A stretch of DNA of 64,000 nt from Chrysemys picta bellii (GCF_011386835.1 NC_088800.1:57255439-57319438), one strand, 5' to 3'; counted from the stretch's first letter, positions 37,401 through 50,161 are shown. Notes: generated by a model from the letters alone, not told the origin. Numbers and translations: made by a program.

Positions 37401-37490
37401 CCCCCAAATTCCGACCCTTCTCCGAGGTCTCCATGTTTTTGACTTACCTGTGGGCTTTAGTCACCTGCCCCCTTCGAACCTAGTTTAAAA
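34475..37490 (-). mobile_element. CR1 LINE, about 3 kb, ORF2 largely represented but broken
   Basis: The 3' end is at 34475 (atcatagaatcataggactg). On the minus strand the order is as follows. The ORF1/ORF2 junction phrase is near 37485 and endonuclease is at 36962-36507 ([16 protein letters not shown], then [11 protein letters not shown]). The reverse-transcriptase approach is at 36178-35900 ([14 protein letters not shown]), RT is at 35316-35095, and the C-terminal domain is at 35089-34556 ([20 protein letters not shown]). Several frameshifts, plus a 20-bp A-run at 36936 and a C-run at about 37341, show it is dead. Not the same age as the copy at 38.8 kb. Confidence 0.93.
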
Positions 37491-37689
37491 ATGAGACAGC
37501 ATGAGCCCCCACAGGAATGGTTGGGAACGTCAACTCCAGTGCATATGAATAATGCTCACAAACCTAATTTGTAAGGCTCCCTTCAGTGAGAGTAAAAAAT
37601 GTAGGGTAGGTGGCCAGGCCTGGAGGGTCCTCTACCCTCTGCCCATAGTCATCTGCCCTCTCACTCCCAGATTTGATAGGAGATCCAAT

Positions 37690-37690
<1 letters not shown>

Positions 37691-37727
<37 letters not shown>

Positions 37728-37750
37728 CAAGAGAGAGAGAGAGAGCGAGC
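37691..37750 (+). repeat. (GT)n(GA)n microsatellite
   Basis: A GT run of about 24 bp passes directly into an interrupted GA run. Confidence 0.97.
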
Positions 37751-38764
37751 ATGCTGGGTACAGGGATGGGAGTTCCATGATGTTTATGAAATAACCCAGT
37801 TCATTCAGTTCACACATCAGGTTAGGAATGACAAAGTAGCGTGAGCTGCAAATGCCTTTACTACATTTCATTTCTAAACACTGTCCCATCCCTTTGCTTT
37901 GGGGAAGTAATTGTTGAACTGGGGAATAATGTCACCTATGGAGTTCAGTGCATGAGCTGCCCTGATTTTGGCTGTGCCCAGAAATGGTGGAGCTCTGTGT
38001 GGAGGAGTGAAAACACCACTGAGGCCTGGTTGCGGCTGAATCAGTATCTAATTCTAAATGCTTGCGACTTATTGGTAAACTGGCAGGAGGGGGATGTTTA
38101 AGAAGCCTGACCTGTCCCAAGTACATTAGCAGGTGGTTGTGGAGGGGGCTTTTTGTTTTGTTTTCTTAAAGAATGGTGAACAAACTCAAAGGCCTATCCA
38201 TTTACCAATCGCATTGCCTGTGCTCTGTCATTGCTCCAGTGAAACAATGGATCGGGTGCTCCAGTAGGTAAAGGCATCACCTGTTATTAGGAAGATACAT
38301 TGATAGTGAGAGAAACAGAAGAACATGGCTCATCCTGGAACACTTCAAATTGGTTCTGGAAAGGTTGTAGAAATATGATTGGTTTTCTGGGGGACAGTGG
38401 CACGGAAACCAAAGGGGGATTTCCGAAGAGAGAATATCTCCATTGCCAAAAATGTTTCAGAGTGAGAGTTTTGGGGGGGTATATTGAATTGATATGGCGA
38501 ATTCATTCTAAATATATCAACATTAATCAGACCCATGTCTGCATTGCTAAAAATCTGTGCAGTGGGTTTGGACTGAGAGAAAATGCGACTCTTGAGGAAG
38601 TGACGCCAAACCTGAGTTGGCACCGTGTAGTGATACATTTTAATCTACCATTTCCCTTACAGTGTAAGCTGCTACACAGTGTGGGTAACGGGGACCGGAA
38701 TCTGGCACTTTACTGATGGGCATATTCATGATAGTCAAGTGGCTATATGCAAAGCTCTATTGAA
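37751..38764. other. Unassigned
   Basis: No exon or repeat family recognised. It includes an open + frame (38300-38716) with no recognised domain. Confidence 0.35.
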
Positions 38765-38931
38765 TCTGCGAGCAGCGGCACCGGAGGCAGCAAACGGGGC
38801 GGCTAACAGGGGAGTTTGAGAGGGAGTTTGCAGGGGGAGGTCAAGGGGGAGGGAGGAGAGCACGGCGCGTTGTGTGCCCTGTGTCCCCAGGTGCTGTGGG
38901 CAGAGACTGCAGCAGCCATGAGCCAGACAGA

Positions 38932-40033
38932 ATGCAGATGGCTGCATGTGGAAGCTGTGGTATGTATATGGTCCTAGCAGGGGAGCTGGAACAAAGGTAT
39001 GTTTGTATGAAGTGTCGCCTTATAGTGTTACTGGAGGAAAAGATTAAGGGGCTGGAGATGCAGGTAGATACCCTGGTGGAGTTTAGGCGGGGGTTTGAGC
39101 AGCTGATGGAGGACAGGCAAGGCGGGGCTGAAGGGGAATGCTCTAGGGTGCAGGAGGAGGTAGAAGTAGACGACAGTGAGAGGGGAATGGAAGGGGAAGA
39201 ACAAGGGAATTGGAAGTATGTGACTGTGAGAAGCAGGCCAAGGAAAAGGAGGGCCAGTGAGGGGGGAATAGAACTCAGGAACAGGTTTGGGTGTTTGGAT
39301 AACAAGGTGGAGGGGCAGCAGGTGGTGACGGAGGGTGAGGAAGAAGAGAAGAGCGGCTAGTTCAATAGAGAGAGGGGAGGTGTTGATGGAGACAGCGCAA
39401 AACCTGGGCCCCCAGAGGATAGAGGAAGGCACAAGGGGGAGCATAAGAGAAGATAGGAACAGACACAGGTCAGGACTACAGGGATCAGAGACTAGATTAC
39501 TAGATCGCACTGTTGCCAGGCGACGGCAGGTATATGTTATTGGAGACTCTTTACTGAGGAGATTGGACAGGCCTGTGACCAGGGCAGACCCGGAGAACAG
39601 AAGGGTGTGCTGTCTACCGGGTGCAAAGATTCACGATGTGGACCTGCGGTTAAAAAGGATCCTAAAAGGAGCAGGTAAGAACCCCTTGATAATCCTTCAT
39701 GTAGGAACGAATGACACGGCTAGGTTCTCGTTAGAGAGAATCAAGGGAGATTATGCCAGGCTGGGGAAGACGCTCAAGGAGATAGAGGCTCAGATTATCT
39801 TTAGTGGGATACTGCCTGTTCCTAGGGAAGGGCAGCAAAGGGCTGATAGGATTGTGAGAATAAATAGTTGGCTAAGGGAGTGGTGCTATAAGGAGGGCTT
39901 TGGGATGTATGGCCACTGGGAGGCTTTCGGGGACAGACAGCTGTTCTCGAGGGATGGACTTCACCTGAGTAGGGAAGGAAATAGACTTCTGGGAGGGAGG
40001 CTGGCTCATCTTATCAAAAGAGCTTTAAACTAG
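38932..40033 (+). pseudogene. CR1 ORF1: zinc-finger-like N-terminus plus SGNH hydrolase-like domain, frameshifted
   Basis: CR1 ORF1 proteins bind nucleic acid and in some lineages carry an esterase domain. The first part (38932-39360) has CGSCGMYMV and YVCMKCRLIVLLEEKIKGLE: two Cys-x2-Cys pairs followed by a coiled-coil-like stretch. A shift near 39340 moves to the frame ending at 40033. There lie YVIGDSLLRRLD (block I, the GDS serine), ILHVGTNDTARFS (the GTND block) and RDGLHLSREGNRLL (the Asp/His block). These match an SGNH-type esterase in order and spacing. The last residues LIKRALN and TAG close ORF1 just before ORF2. Confidence 0.85.
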
Positions 40034-40038
40034 GAAGT

Positions 40039-42977
40039 TTGGGGAGACGGTTGGGAGATGTACAGTTAATCTCCACGCCAGATTCCAACATTGAAATGGT
40101 GAGTGAGATAAGAGGAGATATAGCCGGGGAGATGAGATTGGACATAAGAAGGATAGGGGGGAAGGACACAAAGAGGCCTGTAACATATAGTGTTACTAAT
40201 GGGAGACAGGCTAAACAACATACATTAGGGTGCTTATACACCAATGCGAGAAGCCTAGGTAATAAAATGGAGGAATTGGAGCTCTTGGTCCGAGAATTGC
40301 AACCGGATATCGTAGGAATAACTGAAATGTGGTGGAACGGCAGTCATGACTGGAATACAGGTATGGAGGGGTATGCGCTGTTTAGGAAAGACCGGAACAA
40401 AGGTAAGGGTGGCGGGGTGGCATTGTATGTCAATAGTGAGATAAGCTGTAAAGAAATAATAGTTGATGGGATAGATAACACGGAATCCGTCTGGGCAATA
40501 CTCACACTGGGTAAAAGGACTACTAGAGCCTCCCCGGGGATAGTGCTTGGGGTGTGCTATAGACCGCCAGGATCGACCCAGGATATGGATAAAGAACTAT
40601 TTAATGTGTTTAGAGAAGTAAATACTAATAGGAACTGTGTAATTATGGGGGACTTTAACTTCCCGGATATAGATTGGGGAACAAACGCTGGTAGCAATAA
40701 TAGGGCTCAGATGTTCCTAGATGTGCTTGCTGATCATTTCCTTCATCAAGTGGTAGCCGAACCGACGAGGGGGGAGGCCATTTTAGATTTGATTTTGGTG
40801 ACTATGAGGACCTCGTTGAGGAAGTGGTAGTAGGGGACAACTTGGGCTCCAGCGATCATGAGCTAATCCGCTTTAAACTAAACGGAAGGAGTAACAGAAT
40901 TAAATCAAAGACTAGGGTTTATAATTTTAAAAAGGCAAATTTTAACAAACTAAGGGGACTGGTAAGGGAAGTGGATTGGGCAAACGTATTAATGAATCTT
41001 AAGGCAGATAAAGCCTGGGATTACTTTAAGTTAAAGATGCATGAGCTGTCAGAGGCCTGTATCCCAAAAAAGGGAAAAAGATTACTAAGCAAGAGATTTA
41101 GACCGAGCTGGATGAGCGACCGACTCAAAGGGGCGATTAGGAAGAAACAGAAAGCGTACAAAGAGTGGAAGAGGGGAGGGATCAGTAAGGAAACTTACCT
41201 TAGTGAAGTCAGAGACTGTAGAGATAGAGTGAGAAAGGCCAAAAGCCGTGTAGAGTTGGACCTAGCGAGGGGAATTAAAAGCAATAGTAAGAGGTTTTAC
41301 AGCCATATAAATAGGAAGAAAGCAAAGAAGGAAGAAGTAGGACCACTGAAGACTATAGCCGGAGAGGAGATTAAAGATAATCTAGGCATGGCGCAATATC
41401 TCAACGAATATTTTGCATCGGTGTTTAATGAGGCCAATGAAGGTATTAGGGATACTAGCACCGTGACAGAGGGGCAAACAGAATGGGGGATTACCATATC
41501 CGAGGTAGAAACAAAGCTCGAACGCCTTAATGGGGCTAAGTCGGGAGGACCGGACGATCTTCATCCGAGAATATTGAAGGAATTAGCGCGAGAAATAGCA
41601 GGCCCATTAGCGATAATATTTAATGAATCTGTAAACTCGGGGGTGGTTCCGTTAGACTGGAGAATAGCTAATGTGGTTCCTATTTTCAAGAAAGGGAAAA
41701 AAAGTGATCCGGGTAACTACAGGCCTGTTAGTTTAACATCTGTAGTGTGCAAGGTGCTGGAGAAAATTCTGAAAGAGAAACTAGTTGAGGACCTTGAGGT
41801 TAATGGCAAGTGCGATAAATTACAACATGGTTTTACGAAGGGCAGATCGTGCCAAATGAATCTGATCTCCTTCTTCGAGAAAGTAATGGACTTATTAGAT
41901 AAGGGAAATGCGGTGGACCTAATATACCTGGATTTCAGTAAAGCGTTTGATACTGTACCCCATGAGGAATTATTGGTTAAGCTGGAAAAGATGGGGATCG
42001 ATATGAAAATCCAGAGGTGGATAAGGAATTGGTTAATAGGCAGAATGCAGTGGGTCGTATTGAAGGGTGAACTGTCAGGTTGGAGGGAGGTTACCAGTGG
42101 AGTTCCTCAGGGTTCGGTTTTGGGACCCATTTTATTTAATCTATTTATAACTGACCTCGGAACCGATTGCAGGAGTGGACTGATAAAGTTTGCGGATGAT
42201 ACAAAGGTGGGAGGCGTTGCCAATTCGGAGGAGGATAGGGATATTCTGCAGGGAGACTTGAATGAGCTTGTGAATTGGAGTATCAGAAATAGGATGAAAT
42301 TTAATAGTGAAAAGTGTTTAGGGATGACTAACAACAATTTTAGTTACAAGCTGGGGATGCATTGGTTAGAAGTAACGGAAGAGGAGAAGGACCTAGGGGT
42401 TCTTGTAGACCGGAGGATGACTATGAGTCGACAATGTGACGTGGCGGTGAAAAAGCCAATGCGGTCTTGGGATGCATTAGGCGAGGTATATCTAGTAGGG
42501 ATAAGGAGGTGCTGCTTCCGTTGTATAAGGCGCTGGTGAGACCTCATTTGGAGTACTGTGTGCAGTTCTGGTCTCCCATGTTTAAAAAGATGAACTCAAA
42601 TTGGAACGGGTGCAGAGAAGGGCCACTAGGATGATCAGAGGAATGGAAAACCTGTCGTATGAAAGGAGACTAGAGGAGCTCGGGCTGTTTAGTCTGACAA
42701 AACGAAGGCTGAGGGGGGATATGATTGCTCTCTTTAAATATATCAGAGGATAAATACCAGGGAGGGAGAGGAATTATTCCAGCTTAGTACTAATGTGGAC
42801 ACGAGAATGAATGGATATAAACTGGCAGTGGGGAAGTTTAGGCTTGAAATTAGACGAAGGTTTCTGACCGTCAGAGGGGTGAAATATTGGAACGGCCTTC
42901 CGAGGGAAACGGTGGGGGCAAGGGACCTGTCTGGTTTTAAGATTAAATTAGATAAGTTTATGGAGGGAATGGTTTAA
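40039..42977 (+). pseudogene. CR1 ORF2: endonuclease and reverse transcriptase, frameshifted
   Basis: The APE-type endonuclease runs from about 40225 to 40950. It has YTNARSLGNKMEELE, VGITEMWWN, VIMGDFNFPDIDW and GSSDHELIRF, giving the N, E, D and SDH catalytic signatures. Reverse transcriptase follows, with [55 protein letters not shown] and FADDTKVGG (catalytic DD near 42195). The C-terminal block is [10 protein letters not shown] then KLAVGKFRLEIRRRFLT, with a stop at 42975-42977. Breaks are near 40805, 42450-42590 and 42750. A short in-frame loss near 42315 also removes part of the usual KCKVMHLG block. Confidence 0.93.
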
Positions 42978-43353
42978 TGGTAAAACATATTAGCTGAGGA
43001 ATACCGAGCAATAGCAGGTAAATAGTATAATGGCTAACAAGGGTCAGGCTGGAGACTCTTGCCTACATGCTCGGGGTCTTACTGATCGCCATATTTGGGG
43101 TCGGGAAGGAATTTTCCTCCAGGGTAGATTGGCTGAGGCCCTGGAGGTTTTTTCGCCTTCCTCCGCAGCATGGGGCAGGGATCGCTAGCAGGAGGGTTCT
43201 CTGCAAATTGAAGTCACCAAGACACAGGATTTGGGACTTCATCAGCGGAGTCAAGGGAAGGGTAGGGACGGTTTTGTGGCCTGCAGCATGCAGGGGGTCA
43301 GACCAGATGATCATAATGGTCCCTTCTGACCTTGGAGTCTATGAGTCTATGAG

Positions 43354-45593
43354 AATCCCGCTGGCTGTCAAATGAGATCTGCAAAGTTGGAGGAATCTGA
43401 TGACACGAGGGTTGTGTCCCGTTTTGCTGCTGGCTAGGCCTGTGCTATTGTGCAGGGCCTGCAGGACCCTGGAAAAATTAATAACAAAAGAGGAAACACA
43501 TCTAAACCTCAAAGGGGCAAAAATGAAATCCAAAGTTCCATTCATGACTAGAGGCTCCAGAGGGCTCTGGAGCTGGCATGTTTTCAAACAGCTATTTTCA
43601 CCGGGAGAAGAGGAACAATTTTTGCATGGCTTTTCTATCGGTTTAAAGATTATTGGGTGAGAAGTAGAAGGTGAAGGAATGAATCAAGTTGACATTTCCA
43701 TTACCAACAGGAGATCAGTTTGTGGTCAGAATTCATGGAGAAGGATGCTGGATGCTACCAGGACTATTTATTACGTTTTAACACTGTCAGAGAGATGAAA
43801 TAGCTTCTATTATTCATCTCCCCAGGACAGTAATGCATCTGTGAATATTAAAGCAAAACATGGAGAGCTGATTCAAACCTCTGACCCACCAAAGTATTTA
43901 TCTGAATGTGGAAATATTTTAGTCTTTCTCATTTGGACACTGAGAAAATAAGCCCTTCACAATTAGGCTGTGAGCTGCTAAGATGCATATTTTGATTGCT
44001 GTTCCAGTGCTTTGATAATGAAATACAAGCTTCCCTTTCAAAGGCCATTCTGTCTGCAGTCTGTGTCATGTCAGCTTCGTGCATCTTGGACTGCCGCCTT
44101 TCAAAGTGTCTTGTATTCATTCTTTCACCCTTGAGAGTTGACATAAGAACACCGATGAGATCTGTGGTGCCGTGACCTGCCTAGGAGTGCACAGAATGGG
44201 AGCAGAAGGATTTACACATCCCAGCACACGGTGCATGCAAGCTGAGCCTCGCAGAAATTACTGATGTGAGAATGAGAGACACCTGAACACAAGGCCCCTG
44301 ACTCTGCAGTGCTTCATTCCTGCACTTGGCAATGGGTCAGAGACGGGGGGCAGAGGTGGGTGCTTTTAAGGCACCTTTGCCTCTGCCTAGTTCTGGGCTC
44401 AGCCTCCAGCACAACTTGGAGCAGCCCCAGCCTGTCTCTGATGTGCCCCTATGCCCTGGCTGTAAGGGGAGCTGGAGTAGCATTGTTCTGTCTGTGATAA
44501 GAGTATTCTGAGAGGGCCATTTCCACCCCTTTACATTGCCAGAGCTGCACCATATGGAAGGCTCAGCACCAAGGGCAGTAACCTTCCCTCCATGTGTTTA
44601 AGAGGGACTCTCTGGCACAGCACTGGCTGTGGGAGGCATATTGCGCATGTGTGATTCTCCTCTCTACTTGGTGCTCCAAGTCTGGCCCACAAAAAGGAAG
44701 CAGCGGTCCAGTGTGAGCTGCAAACCACTTCTTCTTTGCTCGGGGCTACTTCCTTCATTTCTCCCCAGCGATCTTGCTTGAGTCCATTTGCTTTCCCTGT
44801 GTCCCAGAGAGGTTTTCACAGCCTTTCTGCTTATCTGTAACTGGCCAAACTGCACCACCCCTCCTCTGGAAACCTTCCCACTGTACCAATGCCTGCTTAA
44901 CATGTCATGCCATATGGAATCACAGTCTGTCTAAAACAGGAAGCATTTATTAATGAAAACAACTACAAATGATGGACACAAATAAAGAGGCTTCCACGTA
45001 GTTTGAGTCCCTGTTTTGTCTCCCTTGTTCACCAGGGACCACATCCTGCCTGGAACTCTAGAAAACACACAGACATCTAGTGTCCAAATGATATGCTGCA
45101 TGTGAACATATCATAGACTGGCTTGGCCTGATCATTCCCTGCTTCCAGAGTCTTATATCAAAGCCCTCTGATGATGATGCACCAGCTCACCAGCCCACTC
45201 CAGCAAAACATGCACATGGGATTGGGAACGGCAAAGAGGAGACTCCCTTTAGGCACTTTACTAATGTGGAAGTGGAATTTTGACTGTTCCTGGGAGCATT
45301 TGAGACAGAACCAACCTCACTGAGGAGAGACGGTGATTGTCAGTCTACCCGCCAGTATATTGGAATATGGAGTCACCAGAAAAGAAGAAAGCTCTGGTTT
45401 ACACTGGCAGGTGCTGGAAACATTAACTGGAGGTGTCAGTAGGTACACCTGGAAGAAGCGCTGACTGTGCTGGGTCGCTCCATGGTTTCCTCCTTTAGAA
45501 GTCAGACCATGCTCTTGCCTGTGCCACAACATGGCATTGTGTTAGACCTGAAGAGAGGACGGGGGGAGAGAAGGAAGAGCATGAGATGGGAGG
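43354..45593. other. Unassigned
   Basis: No gene or clear repeat family recognised. Open frames are short and unsupported. Confidence 0.35.
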
Positions 45594-46434
45594 TGTCCCG
45601 GACTCACAGGACCTGTGCTCTCTCTTGGCTCTGTACGGTCCCTGGGAGAAACCCCCTTCAGTGTGAAAGCCCTTCTCGGGGGTTCACTCTCTCCCGGGGG
45701 TTAAGCCGTAGGCCCCTCCACCTCCTGGAACTGCACCTCTCTGAGCCTTCAGCACTCCTGTCTCTCGCTGTGGGACCCCTCAGGGAGTCCCCTCGCTCTG
45801 GGCCTCCAGAGCCTCCATTCCCAGAGGGAATAATGCAACCCTGATCTCGAGACCAGAGTGACTCTCAGCCGGTGTAAAACAGAAGGGTTTATTGAGCATC
45901 TGAACCCAGTACAGGAAATTCCCTGGGCCCTAGGGCCTAGCAACCCTCAGCACAGTACATCTAGGTCTCTCCTGCATCCAGGTGGACTCTGGCTGCTCTC
46001 TCTCCCCTGTCCAGAAGCCCCCTCCTTCCAGCTGATCATCCTATATCATCTCCCCCAACAGCTCCTCCCCTGTACTTTGTCTTCGGTCCCAGGTAAACAG
46101 GTTGCTGGGGCCCCTCTCTTCTGTCCTTTTTATCCCACTGGCTGGTCAGGTCACCGGGATGCTCTCTCCTCAGGCCTTTGTCCTCCCACTGGCCAGAACC
46201 GGCTGACTGCCAAGCTGGGCTGGGCCTCTTGGTCACCAGGTCACCTGTCTCTAGGGTCCCCATCTCCAGGCCATTGTCTGGGGGTCCCAGCTGCTAGGCA
46301 AGGTCACACCTGGTCCTCTGTAACAACAAACCCTCTCCCACCTCCTTGTTAAACATGCAGCACCCAGGGAAACTGAGACGCACACATACAGACTATTCCT
46401 GTAAAACACTACAAAAAACCCCAACTTCGTCACA
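45594..46434 (-). mobile_element. 841-bp solo LTR with exact 5-bp target duplication, minus orientation
   Basis: On the + strand it reads TGTCCCGG...CTTCGTCACA, flanked by ggagg at 45589-45593 and 46435-46439. On the minus strand it begins TGTGACGAAG and carries a TATA-like ATAAAAAG (about 46130). An AATAAA follows (about 45888), in the right order for U3-R-U5. There are no internal genes. Confidence 0.92.
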
Positions 46435-48258
46435 GGAGGGTCTGCATTTCTCACCCCCCAGCACAGAAGCAGGCTGCACTAGCAGAGTGAGAGAGCAGCT
46501 AAGACCCTGGGAAGGGCTGAGAGGTCAGGAAAAAACTCATGGGGACACAGAGACCTAAAAAAAAAATGGGTTTCACCGCGTTGCTTAATAGATTTGTCAT
46601 GCTTCCCAGAAGACGACATAGACCCTTTGTGTTAAACTACAGGTCACGGTTAGTGTGTAAAAAAGGGAATCCTGCTTTTATGATCTTTGTGTGAAAGATG
46701 GATTAACTATAAAAATATGCATCAAAGATAGTACATTAAAATATTTATGAGAGGGTTCCAGAGCACTAAGTAAAACAAGCATTTCTTATGAAATTTAACC
46801 AAGAGGAAATTTTGGTAGCGAATGCTTTATTAGTAGAAAGCTGCTAAGAACAACACTTGATTGTTATAATTCTGCAGACAGGAGTGGTAACTACCACATA
46901 TGCAGTTTAATGCCACTTGTACAGAGGGATTCATTACATTTTATTCTGTTCCATTCTGTATCCATTTAAAATTGCTTATTGATTTGGAGGGGGAAAAAAT
47001 CCAACCACCTTGAAATGGCAAGGGGATGATCTAATGGGAAATTCTGTTGCTAAAACCCCCCCCCCCCCCGCGACCACAGAGTATCATGAATATTTGTTCT
47101 TTTATTTGAAATCGTATGTGACTGATCCTTTGGTTACAAAGCAAGAGGTGATAGAATTTATTTCCATTCTATCTGAAGCCAAGTGACCCATTTCCCTGCA
47201 CTCATGTTCTGTGTAGGACATGTCACACGTGTGTGTGGTGAGGGGGTGGAGACAGAAGGAGCATGCACAACCCTCACAAGGACCTGCCATAGTTGCCATC
47301 CAAGGAGTGCATGGATTGCTCTGTCAGTGCACCTTTGGGTTGCCTGGTGCCCCACGGTGCCATCCCCCCCACTGCACCAGCCTGCGGAGGAGGTGGCTGC
47401 ACTGGAGGCAGCAGGCTTTTCAGGCCCCCAGGGCACTGGTATGCTTGGTCCACGCCCTCCCTGTGGAATGGTGCAGCTGCTTAGCTATTTGCTAAGCCCC
47501 ACAGTAGGGCCCTGAGCTGAGCCCAATGACATTGTGTCATAGAAGAACTGGCTGGCCAAAGTGGTGCATCAGGGGCATGTTTATAAGTGTGCAGATGAAG
47601 CAATTTAAGCTCATAAGTGAAATGAGAACTAAATAAAGGCAATGGGTAGTTACTGATGTGGAGATGAAAGAGTGAAATGTCCATTTCCTTGAAGCTTGTT
47701 TTGAACCGAGTCCTAGATTGACTGGGAACAGAGACAGCCCAACTGATGTTGTATTGCTGATAAACATGGACTTAATAAGTCAGCTCATAAACCAGCAGAG
47801 AATGTGCAGATTCTTGGCACTGAAAGACAAACTTCCCAGCAGGCTTCATGCAGAATGGAGCAAATGTCAGAGTGTACCCAGGTGCGTGGGCTGTACTTGC
47901 CCTGAAGTTCAAAGCAAGTGACTGCAGTGTGGCCGCCTTGCCTGATGTATCATGAATCTCATGATATTTGGAGTCATGTGATTAGGATGAAGCTCAGCTT
48001 CCATTAAAAACACGAGCAAATGTGAGTTTCTAGCCCTCATGCAGAAAGATGTGATAGTGTGGCTCCGAAAGGCCCAGCACCCGAAGGCAAGGAATGATTT
48101 TAAGGCAATGAGTAACCGGATTTTGGGGAGCTGATCTGTAATTTTTGAACACTTGGGGATGTCAATACTGTGAATGTCATGCAAAAGGAGGGCCTATGGG
48201 GGAGGGGCTGCAGGGCATAGGCTGACCACCCAACTGGTCTCATTGATTGAGAATTACC
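46435..48258. other. Unassigned
   Basis: It contains a poly-C run at about 47058-47069. No exon or repeat family was recognised. Frames in 47150-47520 on both strands are mutual shadows. Confidence 0.35.
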
Positions 48259-48495
48259 AGGGCTGGTTGAACATTTTCTGTTGGAACTTTTTTTTTTTAT
48301 GGAAATCTAATTAAACAAAATTTGTCATGCAAAATGTTGCCTTTCCTTTAACGTTTTCAGTTTTTCTGTCAGAAATCTGAAAACCTCAAAACTGAAAAGT
48401 ATTGATCAAAACCTGAAAAATGTCAATGTTCATTTCTTTGATAAAATAAACCCAGATTTTCTGTGGGGAAAAAAACACGTTGTCCAGCCAGCTCT
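48259..48495. mobile_element. MITE, same family as 18495
   Basis: The ends agggctggttgaacattttc and the complement agagctggctggacaacg form imperfect inverted repeats around an AT-rich body. No duplication was confirmed. Confidence 0.5.
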
Positions 48496-48519
48496 AATCG
48501 TTACCCCAAATCTATTGCT

Positions 48520-49262
48520 GTATAGGGGTTCAGGGTATGGGAGGGAGCTCTGGGCTGGGGCGGGGGGTTGGGATGCGGGAGGGTGTCAAGGCTCTGGGCT
48601 TGGGGTGCAGGCTCTGGGGTGGTACCAGGGATGAGGGGGTTGGGGTGCAGGAGGTGGCTCCAGGTTTGGGGGGAGGCTCAGGCTGGGGCAGGGGGTTGGG
48701 GTATGGGAGGGGGTCAGGGCTCTGAGCTGCGGGTGCAGGCTCTGGGGCGGGGCCAGGGATGAGGCAGTTGGGGTGCAGGAAGGGGCTCCGGGTTTGGGGG
48801 GGGCTCAGGGCTGGGGCAGGGAATTGTGGCTCGGACTTACCTTGGGCGGCTCTTGGTCAGCGGTGCAGTGGGGGTGCTAAGGCAGACTTCCTCCCTGTCC
48901 TGTCACCGCGGACCGTGCTGCGGCCCGGAAGCGGCCAGCAGCAGGTCCGGCTCCTCTCACCCGCAGACACCGCCCCCCCACAGCTTCCATTGGCTGGGAA
49001 CCGACCAATAGGAGTGCGGAGCCAGTGCTCAGGATGGGATCAGTGCGCGGAGCCCCGTGCCCCCCTGCCTAGGAGCCGGACCTGCTGCTGGCCGCTTCCA
49101 GGGTGCAGCGCAGTGTTGGAACAGGTAGGAACTAGCCTGCCTTAGCCGGGCAGCACTGCCGACGGGACTTTTAATGGCCCGGTTGGCAGTGCTGACCAGA
49201 GCCGCTGCAACCCAGTGCCTTACATTCTGCAACCCAGTACTGGCTCGCAACCCACAATTTGG
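48520..49262 (+). mobile_element. hAT element fragment with G-rich minisatellite
   Basis: A G-rich array (48540-48830) is followed by sequence ending gcaacccacaatttggaaac and cattgg, the usual right end of this hAT class. The same architecture is seen at 26728-27600. The left end is not identifiable. Confidence 0.6.
48540..48830 (+). repeat. G-rich minisatellite
   Basis: Imperfect units such as gggttggggtgcaggaggtg and ggctctggggcggggccagg, about 25-70 bp between recurrences. Confidence 0.8.
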
Positions 49263-49325
49263 AAACCATTGGACTAGATTACTCTTATGGTCACTTCTAA
49301 CCGTACAATTCTATGAATCTATGAT
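49263..49325 (+). mobile_element. Short CR1 3' end
   Basis: The sequence ggactagattactcttatgg, gtcacttctaaccgtacaat, tctatgaatctatgat is the sense CR1 3' terminus. It directly abuts the hAT end. Confidence 0.75.
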
Positions 49326-50161
49326 TTGAGTGCTATTCCCACCACTTGTACAATGGTTCAATTTTTCCTTCTTTACCATGGGAAGCCTTGATACTTGTCT
49401 CCCTTATAGGAGAGGAGTATGACTCTTTGCTTAGTAAGGGCTGTGACGTACAGAGAATTAGTAACATCACTAAGAGAAGAAGTGGAACTTGAACATAGGG
49501 TCTCCTGGCTCCCAGTCCAGTGCACCTGCCTTTAGGCAAAAGGATATGTTGATGGGTTAAGGCAGCAGCAGAAGAAGTGATTTTATCTGTGGCCCATCTG
49601 GAGGGACTGCTCTGGTCTGGGTGGCTATTTCAGGAGACTCAGCAGGCCCAGGGAACTTGCTTGCTGTAGATGGAATGTTCAGAGTTTAGTAACAAGTTTG
49701 TAACAAGCTCTACTGAGAATGTGCAAATGGTGGTGCTGGGGGAGGGAGGGAGGAAAGTTGTGTGTGTGTGTGGCGAGGGGGGGGGGCTTATAACTTGGCC
49801 AAATCTGGGCATAATGTTTTGGGTAGAAACTTAGAAAAAGCAAAAGAAATTCAAGCCAATGCAGAGACCAAACATGGAAAATAACTGTCCACATAGTTAA
49901 AACGTAGAAAAAAATGATAAGCAGTTGTAACTAAGGGGTTGTAAATGATAGTGTTAGGCAATCTTAATTTTAGTGGTTGTTAGTGCTCATGGTAATCATC
50001 ATCATCATGAATAACTACCCCTGTGTTGGATTGGTGATGTGTGGGTAACACCCATCTTACTTAACCTCTGGGAGGCAAGTACCTCCAAACAGAATCTGGT
50101 TAGAGCATCTCCAGCACAACATCTGCTATAGGCCCTTAGGAAAGTTTGATCAAATTGTATA
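49326..50161. other. Unassigned
   Basis: A short (TG)n run lies at about 49758. No gene was recognised. Confidence 0.4.

Larger units (their letters stand above)
38765..43353 (+). mobile_element. Nearly full-length CR1 LINE retrotransposon
   Basis: The element runs from a GC-rich 5' UTR (about 38765, the 5' limit being approximate) through ORF1 and ORF2 to the 3' terminus. The terminus is gatcataatggtcccttctg followed by tctatgagtctatgag, a CR1 octamer-type tail. Its long open stretches make it the youngest CR1 here. Frameshifts in both ORFs mean this copy cannot move on its own. It has no LTRs and no obvious target duplication, as usual for CR1. Confidence 0.95.

Noticed and set aside
37691..37750. 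Possible regulatory or Z-DNA signal in the GT/GA tract
   Set aside because: It is an ordinary microsatellite. No gene or transcription signal adjoins it.
45467..46352. Frames of 125 and 164 codons on the + strand
   Set aside because: They fall inside the minus-oriented solo LTR 45594-46434, and no retroelement protein is recognisable.
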